From the NCBI GenBank assembly GCA_964623505.1, contig CAZUSP010000019.1, forward strand, positions 1 to 8,982: a DNA stretch of 8,982 bases. Reading direction: 5' to 3'. Positions 1 through 6,228 of this stretch are shown here, piece after piece; within the stretch, counting starts at the first letter, position 1, and each line of letters starts with the position of its first letter. The notes beneath the pieces were generated by a model. The model saw only the letters and a program-made list of their open reading frames with translations. It had not been told where the DNA came from and ran no database searches. The position numbers and the translations under genes were made by a program. The stretch is from CAZUSP01 sp964623505 (lineage in GTDB: Bacteria; Patescibacteriota; Minisyncoccia; Minisyncoccales; UBA1441).

Positions 1-148
1 GATTGGTGCAAGAGATGGTACCCGGAGTCGTCCTCCAACTGGACCAACTCAAACATCCGCTGCTATCATGAAAGCCACAGGTTCGCTGATAACTACCCGA
101 ATGCTCGATCCGGCCCTGGGGCGAGCACTGATTGGTGCAAGAGACGGT
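1..148 (-). repeat. 129-bp in-frame direct repeat (only the start of the second copy is visible)
   Basis: Bases 1-19 and 130-148 match at 18 of 19 positions. The offset is 129 bp (3 x 43), so the protein frame is kept. On the minus strand both copies encode T-(V/I)-S-C-T-N. The repeat is part of the secreted protein's Cys-rich domain, not a mobile element. Confidence 0.7.
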
Positions 149-307
149 GCTTCCAGTAGTGTTTCCGGTGCTATGGCCCCCCGAGGAGCTACCGCCGCTA
201 TCTACCCAAGTTAAGGCTGAAATCGAAAAAGGCAGTATCAAAGCTGAGGCAAACAGCAAAGTCGGCAAACAGTATTTAATAAACTTTAAACAATTTGTTT
301 TAGTCAT
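1..307 (-). CDS. Secreted Cys-rich repeat protein, N-terminal part (runs off the left edge)
   Basis: Open frame from ATG at 307 down to base 2 with no stop, giving 102 residues; the C-terminus lies outside the window. Residues 1-31 form a classical signal peptide: a basic start (MTKTNCLKFIK), a hydrophobic core (about 14-29) and a likely cleavage after SISA-31. Next comes a Ser/Gly/Thr-rich linker (36-55), then a Cys-rich unit with cysteines at 57, 61, 77, 85 and 100. The motif SCTN occurs at 56 and again at 99, exactly 43 residues apart, so the repeat continues beyond the edge. The motifs C-x3-C, YQRTCG and GCLSWSS resemble extracellular Cys-rich repeats I recall from CPR proteins. It has its own strong promoter and follows the sortase gene, so it may be a sortase substrate, but the sorting signal would be outside the window. 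The part encoding the mature protein (1-214) is richer in G+C than the adjoining intergenic DNA. Function unknown; secretion is well supported. Confidence 0.82.
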   Translation of the reverse strand, partial: MTKTNCLKFIKYCLPTLLFASALILPFSISALTWVDSGGSSSGGHSTGNTTGSTVSCTNQCSPQGRIEHSGSYQRTCGFHDSSGCLSWSSWRTTPGTISCTN

Positions 308-518
308 GTTTTATTTTTTATTTTTATTCTTACAAATTCTACATTATATTCTAAATATTGTCAAGACCAGGCGCCATGATTCTATTAAGGAATGCCCGAG
401 GTCGTTTCAACTAACCAGAAGACATCCTTTTTGTTTCTTTTTTTAAAAAAAGAAATATTTGAATTTCATCTCTTTGTTTTACCCTAATCTAGAACAATCA
501 AATAATACCACCTATACG
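308..518. other. AT-rich intergenic region between sortase and secreted protein
   Basis: This 211-bp gap is the longest in the window. It holds the promoter at 336-364. Just upstream of the -35 box, 365-403 forms an imperfect inverted repeat with outer arms GACC/GGTC and inner arms GGC/GCC and ATTC/GAAT; this could be an operator or a weak hairpin. A 22-bp perfect A/T palindrome centred between 444 and 445 (434-455) consists of seven T followed by seven A, flanked by TTTC and GAAA. No convincing GC-rich terminator follows the sortase gene on the minus strand. Confidence 0.5.
336..364 (-). promoter_or_regulatory. Sigma70-type promoter for the secreted repeat protein
   Basis: On the minus strand a perfect -35 box TTGACA (359-364) is followed by a 17-bp spacer and a -10 box TAGAAT (336-341), one mismatch from consensus. 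Transcription should start near 329, leaving an untranslated leader of roughly 22 nt that is almost entirely A/T with no Shine-Dalgarno sequence, before the ATG at 307. This is the best promoter match in the window and suggests strong, independent expression. Confidence 0.75.
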
Positions 519-1136
519 TTATTCTGTCAATAGATGTGCAACCGCTACCCATCTCTGCCAGTCCCGCCCCGGAGGATAGCAGGTAGAAACAACCAATGCA
601 TATTCATCTTCAACTAATTCCGATAAGAACACACTGTACTCTTTTACGCTCATTGTTTTAACCCGATCCACAGAATAGATAAAAAGACGTTCATTGTAAT
701 AAATCTTTATTTTATCGCCAGCCGTTAAATTTCCCAAATTGCTGAAGATGTGATCGAATTTTATGTCAGGGTGTCCGGCCGGCGCACTATGCCCCAAAAC
801 AATCACCCGGCCTTTTTCTCCGGGAACAACACCCGGGTAAAGGACCACCCCCCGATCAAGCTCGGCCATTAAAATAGATTCTTCGGTTGAATCAGGCATT
901 CTTAATGGAGCCTCAACCCCTAACACGGGAATGATTAAAGTATTGGCCGCGCTCGGGGCTTCTTCTCCGATTTCTTCATCTTCCGGAATTGGATCAACTT
1001 GTTCTCTGGTTCTTTGCCAGATCTCCCAGTCAAAAACCCAGCTGATACTTGACCAGTTGATAATTAACAGTGAAAAAATGAAGAATAAGACAAAAGGAAC
1101 AATAAAATGGGAAAAGGACTTTTTCACCTCAATCAA
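519..1136 (-). CDS. Sortase, membrane-anchored cysteine transpeptidase
   Basis: Sortase-family protein of about 205 aa. Residues 10-27 form an N-terminal transmembrane anchor. An acidic Pro-rich linker (47-62) leads to the sortase barrel, which starts near IIPVLGVEAPL (68-78). Catalytic residues are visible: His116 in LGHS, Cys186 in VVSTCYPP and Arg195 in QRWVAVA. FSNLGNLTAGDKI (131-143) is also typical of sortases. The enzyme would act outside the cytoplasmic membrane, cleaving a sorting signal and joining the protein to an amine acceptor. The TTG start at 1136 overlaps the upstream membrane gene by 8 nt; a GTG at 1127, just after that gene's TGA, is an equally plausible start and would give 202 aa. 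Last gene of the tRNA-Val/Clp unit. The class (D, E or other) cannot be decided by eye, and no sorting motif is visible in the window. Confidence 0.9.
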   Translation of the reverse strand: MIEVKKSFSHFIVPFVLFFIFSLLIINWSSISWVFDWEIWQRTREQVDPIPEDEEIGEEAPSAANTLIIPVLGVEAPLRMPDSTEESILMAELDRGVVLYPGVVPGEKGRVIVLGHSAPAGHPDIKFDHIFSNLGNLTAGDKIKIYYNERLFIYSVDRVKTMSVKEYSVFLSELVEDEYALVVSTCYPPGRDWQRWVAVAHLLTE

Positions 1137-1488
1137 CGATCGTCTGACAAGAAATGATCCTCAAGATCAGATCTTGGCTGAATAGAGAAAGGGTCAAAAA
1201 CAATGGAGCCAAAAGGACCGATCGCCCACATATCTTTCGGATCTTTTCTTCAGACTGGTTAATAATAGAAATCAAAAAGCAGAAACCAAGCAATATCAAT
1301 CCATAAAATACCAGTTTCTGGATCAAATCTTCATCTGATCGAGTTAAAAAGCTGAAAAACCAATGCCGCATATCCCCGCTCCAATCATAACCTGTTTCTA
1401 GCGGCAAGACCAAACTATCGGCGGCGATAATAACCATGGCCAGCATACAATAGAACAACGCTCGACCTAACCAATATTTAAAATTCAT
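1129..1488 (-). CDS. Small membrane protein, about three TM segments, function unknown
   Basis: 119 residues, mostly hydrophobic. Probable membrane segments lie at about 8-30, 58-76 and 88-105, with a charged loop (SEEKIRKICGR, 79-89) between the last two and a more polar loop (31-57, containing ETGYDWSGD) between the first two. I do not recognise the family. The ATG at 1488 lies inside the last codons of the Clp-like gene (11-nt overlap) and its end overlaps the sortase start by 8 nt if the TTG start is used. It is therefore probably translationally coupled to both, which suggests that the Clp-like protein, this protein and the sortase are made together. Confidence 0.72.
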   Translation of the reverse strand: MNFKYWLGRALFYCMLAMVIIAADSLVLPLETGYDWSGDMRHWFFSFLTRSDEDLIQKLVFYGLILLGFCFLISIINQSEEKIRKICGRSVLLAPLFLTLSLFSQDLILRIISCQTIVD

Positions 1489-4030
1489 CTCGAATCAATT
1501 TAACGCTAAAATCAGCGGCATTAACCTTCACCCGGTCACCCCTCTTGATCTCGTCTCTCAAAATGGCTTGAGCCAGGGCATTACCAACCTGATCATGCAC
1601 CACCCGCTCCATCTCCCGGGCTCCAAAGGCCGGCTTATAGCCAAGCTCAACTATCCTCTCTTTCAAAACTTGATCCCATTCAAAGGCAATGCCCTTTTCA
1701 TCAAGGGCTTTATTCAATCTTCCCAGCATCAGATCAGCCACTTCAAGCAAATGCTTCGGGTTTAAAACCTTAAAGACAACCACGGCCGTAAATCGATTTA
1801 TCAATTCCGGCCGAAAATACTTTTCTCGCATCAGATGCTCTAATAGCTCATTCTTTAAAAGTCCTAAAGACATGTTGGCTTCTATGTCTCGACGAATAAT
1901 CTCGGCTCCGGCATTAGAAGTGGCCACAATGATGGTGTCCGAAAAGATAACCTTTTGGCCAAAACCATCAGTTAGATAGCCTTCGTCAAAGACGGTTAAG
2001 AACAAGTTCAAAATGTCGGGATGAGCCTTCTCTATTTCATCTAATAAGACCAATGAAAATGGATTCTCGCGAACCTGCGAACTTAATAATCCTACATGAT
2101 CGCGGTTGCCAATAAGCCGATATATGTCAGACGAATCTTGAAACTCAGACATATCAATTCGAATGATTTTTTCTTCTGAACCAAAATAGATAGCCGTCAG
2201 AGCTTTAGCCGTTTCGGTCTTGCCCACCCCGGTCGGACCAAGAAAGAGGAATGAGCCCATTGGCTGGGTGCGCCGGGTAGTAACCTCGGCTCGAGCCCTT
2301 CTTAGGGCAGAAGAAACTTCTTTGACTGCTTCGTCTTGGTTAACCACCCTCTCGTGAATAAGATGTTCCAGTTTGAGGAGCATTTCTTTTTCTGACGACT
2401 GAATTCGACCTATTGGGATCTCGGCCCGTCGAGAAATAACCAAATCAACCCAACTCGGATCAACATAGCTGGTGCCCGGTTGGCGAGAAGCATAAACCAT
2501 AACTTCATCCAAAAGATCGATAGCTTTGCGCGGAAACGGCTTGTCTTGAAGATAGCGAGCGCTCCTTTCCACCACTCTCTTCAAAGTCAAATAAGGAATG
2601 AAACGGTTATATCGGCTTTCAAACTCCGGCACCATATATTCCAGTATTATAATAGTTTCGTGGGCGGAAGGAGGCGCAACCTCCACCTTGTTGAAAAGAT
2701 TTAAGATAGCTGGCAATTTTTCAATATCTCGATGAAGTCCAGCATAGGAAGCAATGGCAATAACCTGGAAACGGGGCGACTCGAGATATTTGACCAACAG
2801 ATTAGAGATGTCCGGCGCCCCAACTTTAGTTGTTTTGACAAAATCCTCTAAGTTGCGGATAACCAAAATAACATTGCTCATGGCAATTGCCTCTTGAAAA
2901 CACTTATCAAGAATACTCTCCATCTCTTCAATAGAAGGCGCCCGAGCAGTGATTGTTAAAAGGTCTAATTCCATCACCCGCTTACCGTTAAGGGCCGGCA
3001 AAGAGGTTCCCCAGAAGCTTTTGGCCGCCAGCGAAATAACCACTTCTATCCTTCCGCTCCCGATCTGGCCAACCAACAGAACGTTGTTGCGACCCGATCC
3101 GGCTAATATGTTCTCAACCTGCTCCAGCTCGGATTCATGCCCAAAGACACTTGGCCGGCCGCCTCTTTCTCTAGCAATTTCAGTAATGTCGCGTGAATAC
3201 TCATCTATGGTCAAGGTATAGGCCGCCGCCCAGTGGCGCGCCAAGCCCCCCTTGCGGACTAAGTTTTCATAGTCCCAGAACTTTTTAAATTTATCGGCCT
3301 CGGCCTTGATTCTTTCATACCACTCAACGACATTGTTAACGTCTTCCAAAGCCATCTCCTGCTCAATCATTATTTCGTTGAAAAAAGGGATAAAATGAAA
3401 CAAGGCATGAAGTAGATCGCCTGATTCAATCCAATTGCTTTCCCTTTTAGCCGCCCTTTCGGCGGCCGCCACTACTATATCTTCCCAACTAATGGCTTCG
3501 TCAGACCAGACCGTTCGGTCAATCTCGATTTTAAGCCTTTTTTCAAGCACCGAACGGCTTAAGCCCAAGCGCATTAATATGAAATCAAGGCTTGGATCGC
3601 AAATAATCAAAAAACGGGCCAGAATAATAGGACGAGTAATCAGCTTCGGTCCTCGAAAAGCATCGCTGAATATTCGAGCTAGATCAAAACTGAAATAATC
3701 AGCTAAGTTTCGCCCTCTTTCCAAGGCTTCTCTTAATTCTAGACGAGGCCGGCTATTAATTATCTGCAGTTTGTAAAAAAGATACATTAACCAGCTGATC
3801 CAAAAAAGACCAAAGGCAATAAAAGCCCCGCCCAAAAATATATTTACGTAAGGCCAAGATAGTATTTCCGACAGGGCGCCCGTCAAGCTCAATAAAATTG
3901 ACAGAATCAAAAAGACAAATCCAACAACCCGGGCCAACTTCATTAATTTAACTAAGAAAGATGAGACCAGTCGAAAGACCAGCGCCTGGCGATGATTGAA
4001 ATATGATTTTTTCAAACTCCGGTCATCCAT
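1478..4030 (-). CDS. Membrane-anchored ClpC-like AAA+ ATPase with degenerate D1
   Basis: 850 residues. Two TM segments (about 33-52 and 62-87) are followed by a region resembling the double Clp_N repeat (about 108-245) and two AAA+ modules. D1 (about 295-515) is degenerate: Walker A is GQIGSGRI (321-328) with Lys replaced by Arg327 and Ser/Thr by Ile; Walker B is VILVIRNLED (387-396), lacking Asp-Glu; the usual Arg-Arg finger is NL (444-445). D2 (about 560-850) keeps Walker A GPTGVGKTE (K604), Walker B LVLLDE (D664, E665), sensor 1 Asn706, arginine finger region FRPELINRF (739-747) and sensor 2 GAR (803-805). The GYVG pore loop of D2 is replaced by a shorter NRDHVG (642-647), and D1 lacks the KYRG loop. 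There is no ClpB-type M domain. Family membership is clear. Remodelling or regulatory activity at the membrane is inference; classical threading to ClpP looks unlikely. Overlaps the upstream gene by 19 nt. Confidence 0.9.
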   Translation of the reverse strand: MDDRSLKKSYFNHRQALVFRLVSSFLVKLMKLARVVGFVFLILSILLSLTGALSEILSWPYVNIFLGGAFIAFGLFWISWLMYLFYKLQIINSRPRLELREALERGRNLADYFSFDLARIFSDAFRGPKLITRPIILARFLIICDPSLDFILMRLGLSRSVLEKRLKIEIDRTVWSDEAISWEDIVVAAAERAAKRESNWIESGDLLHALFHFIPFFNEIMIEQEMALEDVNNVVEWYERIKAEADKFKKFWDYENLVRKGGLARHWAAAYTLTIDEYSRDITEIARERGGRPSVFGHESELEQVENILAGSGRNNVLLVGQIGSGRIEVVISLAAKSFWGTSLPALNGKRVMELDLLTITARAPSIEEMESILDKCFQEAIAMSNVILVIRNLEDFVKTTKVGAPDISNLLVKYLESPRFQVIAIASYAGLHRDIEKLPAILNLFNKVEVAPPSAHETIIILEYMVPEFESRYNRFIPYLTLKRVVERSARYLQDKPFPRKAIDLLDEVMVYASRQPGTSYVDPSWVDLVISRRAEIPIGRIQSSEKEMLLKLEHLIHERVVNQDEAVKEVSSALRRARAEVTTRRTQPMGSFLFLGPTGVGKTETAKALTAIYFGSEEKIIRIDMSEFQDSSDIYRLIGNRDHVGLLSSQVRENPFSLVLLDEIEKAHPDILNLFLTVFDEGYLTDGFGQKVIFSDTIIVATSNAGAEIIRRDIEANMSLGLLKNELLEHLMREKYFRPELINRFTAVVVFKVLNPKHLLEVADLMLGRLNKALDEKGIAFEWDQVLKERIVELGYKPAFGAREMERVVHDQVGNALAQAILRDEIKRGDRVKVNAADFSVKLIRDEF

Positions 4031-4428
4031 CTTAGACCTAAGACAATGAAGGCAATGGACAAAGGAAGACTAAAAAGCCAGAAGAAAAAAGTTAATATGC
4101 CGGCAATCAGTAAAAAAAATTCGCTAATAATGCCGACTAACATTAAAAATATCCTGGCCGAAAAACCCAAAAATCTTGAGATCAGGTTAGAGAAAAAAAC
4201 ACTGCCATATTCCTGGAAATCAAAACCACGGGGATACTTCCAACGATACTGGCGCCAGGGATCAAAAAGCGTCCGGATCAATAATCCAAAAGAAAAATAA
4301 TTCAAAGCGAATCTTAAAAAATTAGCTGTAATCTTGATAATTGCCCTGGGCATACCCCATAAATACCAAACCAGCCACCAAATCAAAAGATTAGTTCTTC
4401 TTTTTGTTGCTGTTTCGGTCAGAGGCAT
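4012..4428 (-). CDS. Membrane protein of 138 aa upstream of the Clp-like ATPase, unknown
   Basis: A hydrophobic, aromatic-rich protein. Probable membrane-associated segments lie at about 12-30 and 35-52 and in the last third (about 88-133, enough for two spans). The middle carries a positively charged patch with LFDPWRQYRWKYPRGF (54-69). I recall similar LF-x-PW-type membrane proteins beside Clp-like genes in CPR genomes, but cannot name a family. The start ATG at 4428 is only 19 nt past the 3' end of tRNA-Val and has an A/T-rich upstream stretch without a Shine-Dalgarno sequence. Its 3' end overlaps the Clp-like gene by 19 nt, so the two are probably coupled; a role as a membrane partner of the AAA+ protein is inferred from that alone. 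Confidence 0.75.
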   Translation of the reverse strand: MPLTETATKRRTNLLIWWLVWYLWGMPRAIIKITANFLRFALNYFSFGLLIRTLFDPWRQYRWKYPRGFDFQEYGSVFFSNLISRFLGFSARIFLMLVGIISEFFLLIAGILTFFFWLFSLPLSIAFIVLGLRWMTGV

Positions 4429-4447
4429 AAAAATATCGTATTGATAA

Positions 4448-4523
<76 letters not shown>

Positions 4524-4529
4524 CGCACC

Positions 4530-4538
4530 ATTCTATCA
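4530..4538 (-). promoter_or_regulatory. Extended -10 promoter for tRNA-Val and the Clp/sortase unit
   Basis: On the minus strand TGA-TAGAAT sits just upstream of the tRNA: a TGn extension plus a -10 hexamer one mismatch from TATAAT (4530-4535). The mature tRNA begins 6 nt after the hexamer. The -35 region is weak (TTTAAT at a 17-bp spacing), as is common for extended -10 promoters. It lies between the rplL terminator and the tRNA, so it would be the first promoter of the downstream unit. Confidence 0.55.
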
Positions 4539-4555
4539 TCTTATGAATCACGATT

Positions 4556-4589
4556 AAAGAGAAAGGGCGCCAGAAATAATCCGACGCCC
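4556..4589 (-). terminator. Rho-independent terminator of the rplJ-rplL operon
   Basis: On the minus strand, 22 nt after the rplL stop codon, a 7-bp stem GGGCGTC/GGCGCCC (4583-4589 and 4565-4571, with one G-T wobble) closes an 11-nt loop and is followed by the T-rich tract TTTCTCTTT (4556-4564). Position, GC-rich stem and T tract all fit an intrinsic terminator separating the stalk genes from tRNA-Val. Confidence 0.82.
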
Positions 4590-4610
4590 GTTCAAACAGA
4601 ATAATAAAAC

Positions 4611-5051
4611 TTATTTTAGTTCAACCTTAGCCCCAGCTGCTTCCAACTTCTGCTTGATTTCCTCGGCTTCTTCTTTCTTGACCTGCTCTTTGATCTTTTG
4701 AGCTTCTTTTTCGGCAGCATCAACTATGTCTTTGGCTTCTTTTAAACCAAGGCCCGTAATATCACGAACAACCTTGATAACTTCGATCTTCTTTTCTCCG
4801 ACTCCGGCCAAGATCACGTCGTAAGCGCTCTTCTCGGAAGCTGAAGTCGTGGCTTCACCCGCCACTGGAGCCGCAACCATCATTGGCACAGCCGATGTAA
4901 CCCCAAACTTTTTTTCTAAAACTTTCACCAACTCGGCTAAATCGACAACACTCATCTTCTCTATTCCCTCGATAAGATCCTTGAACTTATCGGGAACAGA
5001 CACTTCTTCGGCTGGCTTATTGTCAGCCTGTGCTTTTTCTTCTTCGCTCAT
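4611..5051 (-). CDS. rplL: 50S ribosomal protein L7/L12
   Basis: L12 forms the flexible ribosomal stalk, binding as dimers to L10 and recruiting translation GTPases. 146 residues, longer than the usual 120-130. Residues 1-20 are an extra acidic extension (MSEEEKAQADNKPAEE). The N-terminal dimerisation helices follow (FKDLIEGIEKMSVVDLAELVKVLEKKFGV, 23-51, with key residues of that region conserved), then an Ala/Val-rich hinge (54-75) and the globular C-terminal domain (76-146). That domain has YDVIL, the factor-binding signature VIKVVRDITGLGLKEAKDIV and a short insertion around 113-127. The gene lies 20 nt after rplJ and shares its promoter and leader. No Shine-Dalgarno sequence precedes the ATG; the upstream stretch is purely A/T-rich. 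Confidence 0.97.
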   Translation of the reverse strand: MSEEEKAQADNKPAEEVSVPDKFKDLIEGIEKMSVVDLAELVKVLEKKFGVTSAVPMMVAAPVAGEATTSASEKSAYDVILAGVGEKKIEVIKVVRDITGLGLKEAKDIVDAAEKEAQKIKEQVKKEEAEEIKQKLEAAGAKVELK

Positions 5052-5071
5052 GTTTTATGATTTAATTTTAA

Positions 5072-5590
5072 TTAATTTTTCTGACGCTGTATCTCTGACA
5101 AAACGACCACCAAATTCCTCAATGTTCCGTCTAAAACGCCAATCAGTCCAGTCATCGGCGACTTCAAAATCCAGACCAGCCTGGCCAACAACTCCTCGTA
5201 AGAAGGAAGCTGGGCCAGAAAAGAAACTTGTTCCGGGTCCCTAATTTCATTATCCCAGATTCCACCCAGGATCTTCAATCTTTCCTCCTTTTGGGCAAAT
5301 TTATAGGCTATCTTGGCTGGGGCAATAGAATTATTGAATCCAAACACCAGAGCCATTGAGCCGCTGTGGTCTATTTCCCGGGGCAGTCCCTCTTCGGTGA
5401 GAGCCCGAATCAGCAAGCTTTTTTTAACCACTTGAAGCAAACAGTTCTTTTCTCTCAATTGGCGTCTTAATTCAGCTAGCTCGCCAGCCGGTAAAGCCCC
5501 AAAATCAACTAGGATTATACCTCGTTGTTTTTTAAGATTTTCTTTCAGATCGGCAACAATATCTTTTTTCTGATCAATTGTTAAGGGCAT
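5072..5590 (-). CDS. rplJ: 50S ribosomal protein L10
   Basis: L10 anchors the L7/L12 stalk on 23S rRNA and is usually the autoregulator of its own operon. 172 residues from ATG at 5590. The RNA-binding part has MPLTIDQKKDIVADL, ILVDFGALPAGELAELRRQL and LLQVVKKSLLIRAL. The C-terminal helix that binds L12 is near 140-172 (LKSPMTGLIGVLDGTLRNLV). A TTG 33 nt upstream (5623) is also in frame, but it would translate the attenuator hairpin into a non-conserved sequence, so I reject it. The ATG directly abuts the T tract of the leader terminator, leaving no room for a Shine-Dalgarno sequence outside the hairpin. First gene of rplJ-rplL. Confidence 0.96.
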   Translation of the reverse strand: MPLTIDQKKDIVADLKENLKKQRGIILVDFGALPAGELAELRRQLREKNCLLQVVKKSLLIRALTEEGLPREIDHSGSMALVFGFNNSIAPAKIAYKFAQKEERLKILGGIWDNEIRDPEQVSFLAQLPSYEELLARLVWILKSPMTGLIGVLDGTLRNLVVVLSEIQRQKN

Positions 5591-5620
5591 AAAAAACAAA
5601 AAATTGCGGCTTTCCCGCAA
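5591..5620 (-). terminator. Attenuator hairpin in the rplJ leader
   Basis: On the minus strand TTGCGG-GAAAG-CCGCAA (5604-5620, 6 perfect base pairs, 5-nt loop) is followed immediately by TTTTTTGTTTTTT (5591-5603). The ATG of rplJ begins at the very next base. It is a textbook intrinsic terminator placed before a gene, which points to regulated read-through. Confidence 0.85.
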
Positions 5621-5681
5621 CAAAAAGTCTTACGACCCTCGGCAGGATTTTACGCCTTGGCTACCTGCTGTCTGCGGGAAC
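5591..5681 (-). promoter_or_regulatory. L10-type leader with terminator/antiterminator switch
   Basis: The untranslated leader of rplJ carries GACAGCAGG...CCTGCCGAGG, with GCAGG (5664-5668) pairing with CCTGC (5642-5646); this matches the core of the L10 leader family as I recall it. The first bases, TTCCCGCA (5673-5680), are perfectly complementary to TGCGGGAA (5612-5619), and that helix would enclose the L10-binding hairpin. TGCGGGAA also contains the 5' arm of the terminator at 5591-5620, so the two structures exclude each other. The likely model is that free L10-L12 complex shifts the balance toward termination, as reported for Bacillus rplJL. Confidence 0.8.
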
Positions 5682-5687
5682 AAACAC

Positions 5688-5717
5688 ATCCTAATCTAAG
5701 TGCCTATATCTTGTCAA
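5688..5717 (-). promoter_or_regulatory. Promoter of rplJ-rplL, -35 box inside the DJ-1 gene
   Basis: A perfect TTGACA (5712-5717) encodes part of the last codons of the upstream DJ-1 family gene (Leu-Asp-Lys). At an 18-bp spacing it is followed by TAGGAT (5688-5693; 4 of 6 matches to the -10 consensus). The predicted start near 5681 coincides with the beginning of the antiterminator arm, which supports the assignment. Confidence 0.6.
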
Positions 5718-6228
5718 GTGAAGCAGCAATTGTTTGGCCAAAATCAATAGCCGCAAGAGGTCCATCGGCCGTAATCAATAAGCCGTCTTGAACAACTGGC
5801 CGAGCTACATACTCAACCCCCGCCGACCTAAGATCATTTATCGGCCAACGATTCATCGGCGAGGTCCAGATCGTCATCTGGCCACCCTTAAAATAACCAG
5901 AGTGAGCCAAAATCAAAGGAGCGATGCAAATCGCCCCCAAGATAATCTTTTGATTGACCGCTTGGCCAATTAGTTTATACGAGTCATTGCGGTCAAGATA
6001 TTTGAGAGCCCCCGGACCACCGATAAAAACCAAGGCCTGATATTCTTTTAAATCAACCTGATTCAATGTCTTTTCTATCTTGATTTGACTCCCATCAGCA
6101 CCGCTGGCCAATCCCAGCTCAGTGCTGGTCACCACTACTTGATGGCCGGCCTCTTCAATCACCCTTCTGCTTTCAAAATATTCTTGGTCTTGAAACCCCT
6201 TGAAGGAAACAACAAAAACGATTTTCAT
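5704..6228 (-). CDS. DJ-1/PfpI family protein (class I glutamine amidotransferase-like fold)
   Basis: 174 residues covering the whole DJ-1/PfpI domain. Residues MKIVFVVSFKGFQDQEY start the fold, with Glu16 at the position of the conserved Glu. VFIGGPGALKYL (67-78) is the glycine-rich loop, and the nucleophile elbow is GAICIAP (98-104) with Cys101. The His that follows Cys in peptidase-type PfpI proteins (CHGP) is Ile here, so a PfpI-type protease triad is unlikely. Glyoxalase, deglycase, chaperone or redox-stress roles known in the wider family are possible, but the substrate cannot be read from sequence. The ATG overlaps the mltG stop (ATGA, 4 nt), so it is the last gene of the upstream unit. 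The rplJ -35 box lies within its 3' end. Confidence 0.88.
   Translation of the reverse strand: MKIVFVVSFKGFQDQEYFESRRVIEEAGHQVVVTSTELGLASGADGSQIKIEKTLNQVDLKEYQALVFIGGPGALKYLDRNDSYKLIGQAVNQKIILGAICIAPLILAHSGYFKGGQMTIWTSPMNRWPINDLRSAGVEYVARPVVQDGLLITADGPLAAIDFGQTIAASLDKI

Noticed and set aside
2..214. Plus-strand open frame with a repeated IGARDG, as the tail of an upstream gene
   Set aside because: It shares codon boundaries with the minus-strand secreted protein. That strand gives a convincing signal peptide, Cys-rich repeat and promoter, so the plus frame is its shadow.
132..446. Plus-strand frame of 104 codons
   Set aside because: It opposes the signal-peptide gene and promoter, begins at a TTG and ends in low-complexity Phe-rich sequence made from the A/T tracts.
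434..455. A/T palindrome as the sortase terminator
   Set aside because: It has no GC-rich stem and no following T tract on the minus strand.
1834..1872. ClpP-docking loop in the AAA+ protein (LGL at residues 722-724)
   Set aside because: The hydrophobic triplet is there, but it lies closer to the FRPEL motif than in ClpC and the pore loops are altered, so I do not claim ClpP binding.
5591..5623. Upstream TTG start for rplJ
   Set aside because: The extra 11 codons are simply the attenuator hairpin and its T tract, and L10 homology starts at the ATG at 5590.
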